Assembly (NCBI GenBank): GCA_025451425.1
Contig: JANWKK010000034.1
Coordinates: 1 to 7,659 of the forward strand
Direction: 5' to 3'
Length of the DNA: 7,659 bases
From: Gemmatimonadaceae bacterium
GTDB taxonomy: Bacteria > Gemmatimonadota > Gemmatimonadetes > Gemmatimonadales > Gemmatimonadaceae
Part shown: one piece after another, positions 1-5,679 of the stretch
Numbering within the stretch: the first letter of the stretch is position 1
Layout: each line of letters begins with the position of its first letter
Translations under genes and position numbers: made by a program
The notes under the pieces: model-generated
Told to the model about the DNA's origin: nothing
The model's input: the letters and a program-made list of their open reading frames with translations, nothing else
Databases searched by the model: none

Positions 1-1463
1 ATGCCCATCAGCGGTGCAAAGGGGCCCGGGCTGAAATCAGAGCCCGCCGCGGCGGGAATGCCAGCGTCGAGAAGCGTACGGTACGCCATACAGCGTTTCA
101 TCAACTCCTCGCCGTAGAACACGAACTTGTCGCTGTTGTAGTACGCGTACGTCGTGAACATCGCTGGCACGGCACCGGCTGCCTTGATCCGCCGCACGAG
201 GTCATCGTTGATCAACGTGCAGTGTGTGATCTTCGGACGCGCGTCGGAACGCGGGAAAAGCTGCTGGGCACGCTCGATCGCGGTCAGGTACATGTCGATC
301 GCGACATCGCCGTTCGCGTGGCAGTTCACCTGAATACCGGCGCGATGCACTTTCGCGACCCATGCGTTGAGATCATCCTGGGTCTCGGTGACGTTCCCCT
401 TGTACTGCGTGCCGGCGTACGGCGTGCTCAGTGCCATCGTACGTTCGGAGAACGAGCCATCTACGGTGTGCTCGGAGGTCGCGCCGAACTTGATCCACTC
501 GTCGCCGAAGCCCGTCCTGATCCCGTCGGGGATCATCGTGTCGATCATCCGCTCGTTAGGCTCGTAGCTCACGCGATGATGGAGCTCGCCGCGGGCGTGC
601 ACGTCCTGGATCGCGGCGAGATCGCCGCCCTCATGATGCACGCTCGTGAGGCCGTAGCGGACGAACTGCTTCGAGATGTACGCGATGCCATCCCGCTCGC
701 GCTGAGCGCGCTGCGCGGCGGCGAAGGTCGGCCGCTGGCCGACGCCATTGAAGACGCTCCGCGCCCGATCGGTGACGCGGCCCGTGAGATCGCCATTCTC
801 GTCGCGGTCGAAGGTGCCGCCCGCAGGATTGGGTATATCTCTGGTAACGCGCGCGAGCTCGAACGCCTTGGTGTTGTAGAAGGACGTGTGGCCGCCGCGG
901 TGATGAACGGCCACCGGATGCTCCGTCGAGACCTGGTCGAGGTCGTGAATATTGAGCGGACGCTTATCCTTGAGCTTCGTGTCGTCGAAGAAGTAGCCGT
1001 CGACCCAGGTGCCTGCCGGCGTCTCGCGGGCCTTTGCGCGAAGCTTGTCGGTGATGCTCGCGATCGTGACGAACTCCACTTCGAACGGATTACCGACCAG
1101 CACTTCGTAGAGGAGCGTCGTGCCACCGGCGTGATTGTGCGTGTCGATGAACCCGGGCACGATCGTCATCCGCTTCGCGTCGTAGATCTGTGTGCCCTTT
1201 CGGGCCAGGCTTCTGATCTCGGCGCTCGATCCCACCGCGACGAATCGACCGCCTTTGATCGCGAAGCCCTCCGCCCGCGGCAGCGTGGGATTCATCGTGT
1301 AGATCTTGGAGTTCAGGACGACCAGGTCTGCATCGGGCGGTGTTGCGCCGCGGACGCCGGCGCCGCCGACCGACACGCGATGCAACCATTCCGGTGTCAG
1401 CGTGCTTCCAATGCCTAACGCGGCAATGCCCAGGAACTCGCGGCGGCTAGGGCGATCTGTCAC
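1..1463 (-). CDS. YtcJ-like amidohydrolase, Tat-exported, C-terminus cut by window edge
   Basis: Metal-dependent hydrolase of the amidohydrolase superfamily, YtcJ/Amidohydro_3 type; members hydrolyse amide or related bonds, and the substrate cannot be read here. 487 residues are visible. YtcJ proteins are usually about 530-580 long, so some 50-100 residues are missing beyond the left edge. Residues 1-22 carry a twin-arginine signal (SRREFLG at 6-12, then a hydrophobic stretch), so export in folded form is expected. Visible family motifs: metal-binding HxH (H109, H111 in DTHNH), the HRGGHTSFYNTKAF block at 188-201, H382 in CHANGD, H414 in KITHC, and the final Asp D476 in AAGSD. The GTG start at 1463-1461 is chosen because GAGG lies 7 bases upstream (1471-1474), the Tat signal begins directly after it, and no in-frame ATG lies just upstream. 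It is divergent from the lipoprotein gene. The long plus-strand frame over it is an antisense shadow. Confidence 0.93.
   Translation of the reverse strand, partial: MTDRPSRREFLGIAALGIGSTLTPEWLHRVSVGGAGVRGATPPDADLVVLNSKIYTMNPTLPRAEGFAIKGGRFVAVGSSAEIRSLARKGTQIYDAKRMTIVPGFIDTHNHAGGTTLLYEVLVGNPFEVEFVTIASITDKLRAKARETPAGTWVDGYFFDDTKLKDKRPLNIHDLDQVSTEHPVAVHHRGGHTSFYNTKAFELARVTRDIPNPAGGTFDRDENGDLTGRVTDRARSVFNGVGQRPTFAAAQRAQRERDGIAYISKQFVRYGLTSVHHEGGDLAAIQDVHARGELHHRVSYEPNERMIDTMIPDGIRTGFGDEWIKFGATSEHTVDGSFSERTMALSTPYAGTQYKGNVTETQDDLNAWVAKVHRAGIQVNCHANGDVAIDMYLTAIERAQQLFPRSDARPKITHCTLINDDLVRRIKAAGAVPAMFTTYAYYNSDKFVFYGEELMKRCMAYRTLLDAGIPAAAGSDFSPGPFAPLMG
554..561 (-). repeat. GCCTAACG word, copy 1
   Basis: Inside the YtcJ-like gene, read in its sense strand as G-CCT-AAC-G, encoding Pro302-Asn303. 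Confidence 0.75.
1413..1420 (+). repeat. GCCTAACG word, copy 2
   Basis: Inside the Tat signal of the YtcJ-like gene. The gene strand reads GCG-TTA-GGC (Ala-Leu16-Gly), the only TTA codon in that gene. Confidence 0.75.
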
Positions 1464-1470
1464 GATGGAT

Positions 1471-1474
1471 CCTC
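1471..1474 (-). promoter_or_regulatory. Ribosome binding site deciding the GTG start of the YtcJ-like gene
   Basis: Minus-strand GAGG lies 7 bases before the GTG at 1463-1461. It supports the GTG rather than a downstream ATG and keeps the twin-arginine signal at the N-terminus. Confidence 0.6.
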
Positions 1475-1505
1475 AGGCTCGGGTGGGGTCCTCAAGGCCG
1501 CGTCG

Positions 1506-1534
1506 AGTGTAGCACGCTGGGGCAGACGAGGCAA
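1506..1534 (-). promoter_or_regulatory. Candidate sigma-70-type promoter for the YtcJ-like gene
   Basis: On the minus strand, TTGCCT (1534-1529) is followed after exactly 17 bases by TACACT (1511-1506). Each hexamer matches its consensus at 4 of 6 positions. A start site near 1499 would give a leader of about 36 bases before the GTG at 1463. Position and spacing are good, but the match is only moderate and the organism's sigma factor preferences are unknown. Confidence 0.35.
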
Positions 1535-1632
1535 CGAATCGCAACGACAGGACGCAAAGAGGAATTAGCGGCAAACCATCCATCTGTGGTGCGCGTGATG
1601 CGGTCGCGTGAGGGCACCTTTCGCTGCCAGCC

Positions 1633-2040
1633 ATGAGACCATCAGTGCAGGCGTTCCTCCTGCTGTTTGCGGTAGCGTGCAGCGGAGCGACCGAAACGAA
1701 AGCGGCCGCCGCGGCGCCGGTTGGCAGCTATGTCATGATCGCCTACGACAACATCCCGGTGCCAGCACGCGTCTATTCCGATACGTCTGGGGATGGAATC
1801 TGGATCACGTCCGGATCTCTCACCTTGCTGGCGTCCGGCAACTTTACACTGCTGCAGCGAGAAAGCACGTACACTTCCATCTCACGAGCGGCCGCGATCG
1901 ATACGTCGCGGGCGGCCGGATCGTGGACAGTATCCGGCACCTTCCTGACGTTCACGGATACGTCGACGGGTGCTATTACGTCCGCAACGATTCAGAACGA
2001 CGTGATCACAGACACGTACGGGACGCGTTACAAACGCTGA
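1633..2040 (+). CDS. Small beta-rich lipoprotein, function unknown
   Basis: 135 residues. The N-terminus has a short lipoprotein signal: hydrophobic residues 7-15, then AVAC with the lipidated Cys at 16. Ser at +2 (no Asp) would fit sorting to the outer membrane. An Ala-rich linker (25-29) follows, then a domain of alternating beta-strand pattern: GSYVMIAYDNIPVP (31-44), ITSGSLTLLASGNFTLL (58-74), GSWTVSGTFLTFTDT (96-110) and a final strand up to RYKR. This resembles the lipocalin-like small lipoproteins I associate with Gemmatimonadota, with the pattern 'G-Y-x-L, SGSLTL-x-x-dG-F-T, G-x-Y-x-V-x-G-x-x-l-T-F'. It has no catalytic motif, so a binding or structural role is likely but unproven. 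An in-frame stop at 1609-1611 makes the ATG at 1633 the first usable ATG. The ribosome site is weak. The gene is divergent from the amidohydrolase on its left and converges with the methyltransferase gene 30 bases downstream. Confidence 0.85.
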   Translation: MRPSVQAFLLLFAVACSGATETKAAAAAPVGSYVMIAYDNIPVPARVYSDTSGDGIWITSGSLTLLASGNFTLLQRESTYTSISRAAAIDTSRAAGSWTVSGTFLTFTDTSTGAITSATIQNDVITDTYGTRYKR

Positions 2041-2070
2041 TTCGGTGAAACGTCATCGTCTTGAATCGAT

Positions 2071-2586
2071 TCACTCTGATCCGGCATATCGCCGGCCCGG
2101 CACCCAGCGACCGACCGCGACAGTGTAGCGCGTATAGGACTCTCCAAACTTGCGCCGCAGATTTGGCTCTTCATACAACAACACAAAGAGATTCACGAAA
2201 CCAAACCAGATCGCTGTGTAAAGCACGAACGCCGGATATCGTAGGAAGAGCGCTTCACCCAGAAGAAAAAACAGAACGCCTAGATACATCGGGTTGCGTA
2301 CGTACCGATACAGTCCACCCACGACGAGCTGCTTGGGATGATCGATCGGCATCGGAATGCCGCGGCCGCGCGTCACAAAATCCCACACGCAGCGCGCGTA
2401 GATACTTGCTCCGACAGCAAGCGGGCCGAGCGCCGAGAACTGGACAACGGACCATGCACGCGGCACAACGAGCTTCGATGCGTCGAGCACGACGAGCGGC
2501 AGCCAGAACGCGACCGTTCCGGGGACGAGAATCGTGAAGACGATGGCCTCGGTGAAGAGGCCAATACGTCGCCACGAGATCGACAC
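2071..2586 (-). CDS. ICMT/PEMT-type integral membrane methyltransferase
   Basis: 171 residues, the usual size for bacterial members of the isoprenylcysteine carboxyl methyltransferase / phospholipid methyltransferase group. These are membrane enzymes using S-adenosylmethionine; bacterial substrates are mostly unknown and may be lipids or small thiols. Likely membrane helices are at about 13-33, 48-70, 99-115 and 118-138. The C-terminal half has the family signature: GGLYRYVRNPMYLG (90-103) and, after two helices, EEPNLRRKFGESYTRYT (139-155), which hold the cofactor-binding His/Arg/Asn-Pro and Glu-Glu positions of the fold. The start is GTG at 2586-2584, preceded by a strong AGGAGGT at 2596-2590. 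It lies 24 bases after the stop of the upstream amidohydrolase gene on the same strand, so it is probably the last gene of that operon. No link between methyltransfer and the amidohydrolase reaction is evident. Confidence 0.88.
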   Translation of the reverse strand: MSISWRRIGLFTEAIVFTILVPGTVAFWLPLVVLDASKLVVPRAWSVVQFSALGPLAVGASIYARCVWDFVTRGRGIPMPIDHPKQLVVGGLYRYVRNPMYLGVLFFLLGEALFLRYPAFVLYTAIWFGFVNLFVLLYEEPNLRRKFGESYTRYTVAVGRWVPGRRYAGSE

Positions 2587-2589
2587 GTG

Positions 2590-2596
2590 ACCTCCT
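2590..2596 (-). promoter_or_regulatory. Strong Shine-Dalgarno of the methyltransferase gene
   Basis: AGGAGGT on the minus strand lies only 3 bases before the GTG start at 2586. This is the fullest Shine-Dalgarno in the window and sits in the 24-base gap after the amidohydrolase stop codon. It implies independent re-initiation on an operon transcript. Confidence 0.7.
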
Positions 2597-2608
2597 GGCG
2601 TGGAGTCG

Positions 2609-2616
2609 CGTTAGGC
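2609..2616 (-). repeat. GCCTAACG word, copy 3, forming a stop codon
   Basis: The sense strand of the secreted amidohydrolase reads GCC-TAA-CG. The last Ala codon and the TAA stop are both inside the word. Confidence 0.75.
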
Positions 2617-4146
2617 TTTCGGACGTGTTCTCGTCCACACCGGCTTCTCCGGCAGCCGGTCGCGGTCGACGACGCGCCCCTCCCTCATCACCATCGACAG
2701 CTTGCGGATGTTGTGAATGTCGGCTTGGGGGTCGGCGTCGAGCAGGAGAATGTCCGCGTACTTTCCGACCTCGAGCGTCCCGAAATCCTTCGATCCTTGC
2801 GACGCACGGGCACCATTCTTCGTCGCTGAAACGAGCGCCTGGCTCGGCGTCATCCCCAGCTCGACGAGCCCCTCGATCGCCGCGAGCGTCGCGGTTCCCG
2901 GCATCATGTGCGCGTCCACGCGCGGCGTGCGGCTGAACTCGGGCGCGCCGCTCAGGTACGTGTCGGTCGACGGCGTCGTTATGCACCCGCCCTTGATCAG
3001 CGCTTCGGCGTTTGCACGACGCAGCGCCGTGCGCTTCGCTTCACGCTCGCGCCGCAGCTCCCACCCCGTCTTCTGACGGTCCATCAGCTTGAGCGAGTCA
3101 CTGCGAATGGAGTCCGCCTTCGCCGAGTCGGAGCGGGATTGAGCCTTTTGATAGTCCTTCCAGGCTTTGCCGGTGATGCTATTCGCGAGAATCGAACAGA
3201 TCACGCCGCGATCGACGATGAGCTTCACGAGATCGGCAGGGATGGGGACGTTATGGACTTCGGGATGCTGAATCAGATCGATGCCTGCGAGGACGGAGAT
3301 CCGCAATGGCTCGGGGTTCGTGGAGTGCGTCTCGGCGAACAGGCCGCGCTTATGAACTTCCTCAACGAGCGCTTCCTGCTGGCGCGGTGAGAAGGTAATG
3401 AGATTGTTGGTATGGGCCGTGCCGCCATACTTCACGAAGTTGACTCCCCTGTCGAGATACTTGTCGATGGCGACGCGGAGCTCGTCCGGCGACATGTCGA
3501 GCAGCTCCTCACCCGCGCCCTGTGCGATGTAATCCATCATCTGCTCGTCGAAGTACGTCGTCGGCGTCGAGTTCGAGAAGAGCGGTGACTTGGGTCCGCC
3601 CCAGCCAACGATGTTTCCGGCGACGAGCATCCGCGGGCCGACCAGCTTGCCGTGGGCGATGGAATCACGCACGATCTCGAGTGGTACCAGTGCGCCGTAG
3701 CTGTCGCGCACGGTCGTGATGCCGTACTTGAGCTCAGTCTGCGCCGCTTCGACCACGAGGTCGACGAAGCGATCCTCGTAGCGCACCATCGACTCGCCGT
3801 TGTTGTAGAGCGAGAGATGGACGTTGGTGTCGGTGAAGCCCGGCGTGGCGTACTTCCCGCTTCCATCGATGACTCGCGCGCCCTTGGGCACCAGCGTCGA
3901 GGCGCGCGGGCCTAACGCGGCGATGCGCTTGCCGCGGACGACGATCGTTGCGTCTGGCAGCGCCGCGCCTCCATTGCCGTCGATCACCGTCGCACCAACG
4001 ATTGCCACCAGCGTGTCGGGCGGCGGCGGCAGCACTCTTCTCGCCGCCGATTGCGCGGAACACAGCGACGATTGGGTTGCGATCGCGGCGAGTGCGATCA
4101 TCGATCGAAGCGCGAGCGGCCAGTGACGGAATGAAAGGGCAATCAC
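2611..4146 (-). CDS. Secreted amidohydrolase with an Asn replacing the first metal-ligand His
   Basis: 511 residues; amidohydrolase superfamily, closest in pattern to the imidazolonepropionase/prolidase-like group that uses a carboxylated Lys. Residues 1-31 form a signal peptide (hydrophobic 16-23, likely cut after LCSA at 28-31), so the enzyme acts outside the cytoplasm. The N-terminal beta-sandwich begins near 46 (VAIVGATVIDGNGG) and returns at the C-terminus (LEVGKYADILLLDADP, 458-473). Barrel ligands seen: K239 (VKYGG), H274 (ETHS), H294 (IQHPEV) and D395 (PSTDT). The usual DxHxH reads DTNVH, so N108 stands where the first ligand His is expected and only H110 remains. A highly charged helical insert spans about 329-378. 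The GTG start at 4146 is chosen for AAGGAG 4-9 bases ahead and for the signal peptide; an upstream ATG at 4218 gives an unlikely 24-residue extension. It lies 81 bases after the permease gene and 24 before the methyltransferase gene. The substrate is unknown. Confidence 0.92.
   Translation of the reverse strand: MIALSFRHWPLALRSMIALAAIATQSSLCSAQSAARRVLPPPPDTLVAIVGATVIDGNGGAALPDATIVVRGKRIAALGPRASTLVPKGARVIDGSGKYATPGFTDTNVHLSLYNNGESMVRYEDRFVDLVVEAAQTELKYGITTVRDSYGALVPLEIVRDSIAHGKLVGPRMLVAGNIVGWGGPKSPLFSNSTPTTYFDEQMMDYIAQGAGEELLDMSPDELRVAIDKYLDRGVNFVKYGGTAHTNNLITFSPRQQEALVEEVHKRGLFAETHSTNPEPLRISVLAGIDLIQHPEVHNVPIPADLVKLIVDRGVICSILANSITGKAWKDYQKAQSRSDSAKADSIRSDSLKLMDRQKTGWELRREREAKRTALRRANAEALIKGGCITTPSTDTYLSGAPEFSRTPRVDAHMMPGTATLAAIEGLVELGMTPSQALVSATKNGARASQGSKDFGTLEVGKYADILLLDADPQADIHNIRKLSMVMREGRVVDRDRLPEKPVWTRTRPKA
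3910..3917 (+). repeat. GCCTAACG word, copy 4
   Basis: Inside the secreted amidohydrolase gene, whose strand reads GCG-TTA-GGC (Ala-Leu78-Gly), the only TTA codon in that gene. Confidence 0.75.
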
Positions 4147-4150
4147 GGCT

Positions 4151-4159
4151 CTTCTCCTT
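4151..4159 (-). promoter_or_regulatory. Shine-Dalgarno deciding the GTG start of the secreted amidohydrolase
   Basis: Minus-strand AAGGAGAAG ends 4 bases before the GTG at 4146-4144. This places translation start here rather than at the ATG at 4218, and leaves a normal signal peptide at the N-terminus. Confidence 0.7.
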
Positions 4160-4227
4160 GATGACGTCCGACAGAAGCTCGAGCGATAATCATGCGACAC
4201 ATCTCTTCCGAGCGCCATGCTCGCCGG

Positions 4228-5655
4228 TCACGCAGCGCCCGATTCCGATCGTCCCGCCACAAACGGCCACTGATTGGCGCGGTACGACCAGACCAGAAAC
4301 GTTAGGCATCCCAACGCCAGAACACCGACACCGAAGAGAATGACCCGACGGTCCGTAGTGGCAAAGACAAAGATCCAGCCAAACAGTGCAATGAGCGCCG
4401 GGAGGGGATACAGCCACATGCGGTAGGGACGCGGCATCGTCGGCGCTTGCCGCCGGAGAAGCATCAAGCCGAAGACCTGCCCCATGAACTGCACCAGGAT
4501 CCGCGTTACGATCAGTGCGTCGATCACCGTGCCTAACGAAAGGAAGCCCGCGACAATCGACAGCGCGCCGAGTACGAGGAGCGAGACGTACGGAAACTGC
4601 TTCGTCGGATGCAGGCGCCCGAACACGCGGAAGAAATAGCCACTCTCGGCTGCCGCGAAGGGGATGCGCGAGTAGCCAAGTAGGAGGGCAAACACGGAGC
4701 CAAATGCGGTCCAGAGGACGAGCAAGGTGAAGATGGTCGCAACCCGTGAGCCGTAGATCTTCTGCACGAAGATCGAGACGACAAAATTGGATTCTGGATG
4801 GGCTGTTGCGGGGACGAAGTCTCGCCACGGCACGACGCCGATGATCGAGAGATTGATCCCGAGATAGATGAGAGCTACTGCCGCGGTGCTGATCAGAATC
4901 GACCGCGGAATCACGCGGCCGGGGTCGCGTACCTCGTCGCCGATGTAGCAGACGTCGTAGTAGCCAAGATAGTCGTAGATCCCGATGCGCGACGCGGCGC
5001 CGAGCCCGAGGAGGTAGCCTAACGAGAACGTGAAGGCACCCGGCGGGAAGTCGAAGGCGACGTGCGGATTGAAGTGCGAGGCGCCGGTGATGATCACCGC
5101 GAGCACGGTGATGAGCGTCCCGACCCAGAGCGAGACTGTGATGCGCGCGATCGAGTGAATACGCCGGTAGAGCAGTGCGATGTTCACGATGCCGATCATC
5201 GTGATCATGACTCTGACGCCGGTCGGCGTCAGACCTTTCCAGATGTAGCTCGCATAATCCGCGAAGCCGATATACCCCGACGCGATCTCGAGCGGGCCGC
5301 TGAGCACGAATTGCCAGACGAAGAGGAACGCCATCAGCCGTCCGAAGCGGGCGGCACCGAACGCTTCACGCAGATAATGAAACGAGCCCCCCGATCCGGG
5401 CATCGCGGCGCCGAGCTCGCTCCACACCATGCCGTCGCAGATCACGATCACGAGCGCGACGATCCAGCCCAGCATAGCTTGCGGACCGCCTAACGCGGAC
5501 ATGAGCAGCGGGATCGTGATGAACGGACCGACGCCGATCATGTTCGTCATGTTGAGCGCGGTCGCGCTCACCAGCCCGAAACGCCGGGTGAGAGGCGAGG
5601 CGGTGTGCTCAGCAGGCGGTTGCAACCCGGCCGGTCGTGATGTCGTTGTCGTCAT
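4228..5655 (-). CDS. APC-superfamily amino acid permease
   Basis: 475 residues with about 12 hydrophobic helices, the usual size for amino acid/polyamine/organocation transporters of the inner membrane. The first helix has the substrate-binding unwound motif MIGVGPF (39-45, Gly41 and Gly43). WSELGAAMPGSGGSFHYLREAFG (78-100) is the typical family block after helix 2, split here by my numbering into ELGAAMPGSGG and FHYLREAFG. The loop EVRDPGRVIPRSI (241-253) is also characteristic. These point to an amino acid or amine substrate, not further specified. The N-terminus is a cytoplasmic tail of about 25 residues. The start ATG at 5655 has no clear Shine-Dalgarno; a copy of the window's repeated 8-mer (GCCTAACG) occupies that place. 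It lies 24 bases downstream of the STAS gene and 81 upstream of the secreted amidohydrolase, all on one strand, so co-transcription is likely. Three TTA codons (L55, L212, L374) are all inside copies of the 8-mer. Confidence 0.93.
   Translation of the reverse strand: MTTTTSRPAGLQPPAEHTASPLTRRFGLVSATALNMTNMIGVGPFITIPLLMSALGGPQAMLGWIVALVIVICDGMVWSELGAAMPGSGGSFHYLREAFGAARFGRLMAFLFVWQFVLSGPLEIASGYIGFADYASYIWKGLTPTGVRVMITMIGIVNIALLYRRIHSIARITVSLWVGTLITVLAVIITGASHFNPHVAFDFPPGAFTFSLGYLLGLGAASRIGIYDYLGYYDVCYIGDEVRDPGRVIPRSILISTAAVALIYLGINLSIIGVVPWRDFVPATAHPESNFVVSIFVQKIYGSRVATIFTLLVLWTAFGSVFALLLGYSRIPFAAAESGYFFRVFGRLHPTKQFPYVSLLVLGALSIVAGFLSLGTVIDALIVTRILVQFMGQVFGLMLLRRQAPTMPRPYRMWLYPLPALIALFGWIFVFATTDRRVILFGVGVLALGCLTFLVWSYRANQWPFVAGRSESGAA
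4300..4307 (-). repeat. GCCTAACG word, copy 5
   Basis: Near the 3' end of the permease gene, sense strand GC-CTA-ACG, giving Leu451-Thr with the rare CTA codon. Confidence 0.75.
4531..4538 (+). repeat. GCCTAACG word, copy 6
   Basis: Permease gene strand reads TCG-TTA-GGC (Ser-Leu374-Gly). Confidence 0.75.
5017..5024 (+). repeat. GCCTAACG word, copy 7
   Basis: Permease gene strand reads TCG-TTA-GGC (Ser-Leu212-Gly). Confidence 0.75.
5488..5495 (+). repeat. GCCTAACG word, copy 8
   Basis: Permease gene strand reads GCG-TTA-GGC (Ala-Leu55-Gly). The flank GCGG after the word is shared with copies 2 and 4. Confidence 0.75.
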
Positions 5656-5657
5656 GC

Positions 5658-5665
5658 CGTTAGGC
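5658..5665 (-). repeat. GCCTAACG word, copy 9, at the permease ribosome site
   Basis: The only non-coding copy. It lies 2 bases before the permease ATG (5655), in the 24-base gap after the STAS gene, where a Shine-Dalgarno would be expected. Confidence 0.75.
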
Positions 5666-5679
5666 GCTCGACGTTGCGG

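Larger units (their letters stand above)
1464..1632. other. Divergent intergenic region, amidohydrolase / lipoprotein
   Basis: 169 bases between two divergent start codons. It must contain promoters for both genes. A candidate is visible only for the leftward gene (1506-1534). For the lipoprotein I see neither a good -10/-35 pair nor a well-placed Shine-Dalgarno. Confidence 0.6.

Noticed and set aside
222..1418. 398-codon plus-strand open frame opposite the YtcJ-like gene
   Set aside because: The minus strand has all the amidohydrolase motifs in order. The plus-strand frame has no recognisable motif and arises from GC-rich codon bias.
1608..2048. 146-codon frame overlapping the lipoprotein gene
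   Set aside because: No signal sequence or strand pattern; the frame starting at 1633 has a lipobox and regular beta-strand pattern.
2081..2095. Hairpin CCGGC-ATATC-GCCGG as a terminator for the lipoprotein gene
   Set aside because: The stem is only 5 bp, no T-run follows, and it is within the last codons of the methyltransferase gene. The same stem sequence occurs at 6156-6170, which suggests chance in GC-rich DNA.
2255..2986. 243-codon minus-strand frame crossing the ends of the methyltransferase and amidohydrolase genes
   Set aside because: Arg/Ala-rich and out of phase with two well-supported genes.
4147..4218. Upstream ATG at 4218 for the secreted amidohydrolase
   Set aside because: It would add 24 charged residues ahead of a normal signal peptide and ignores the good Shine-Dalgarno before the GTG at 4146.
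4147..4227. Promoter or terminator in the 81-base gap between permease and amidohydrolase
   Set aside because: A GATTAT element is present on the minus strand, but no -35 lies 16-18 bases upstream and there is no stem followed by T residues.
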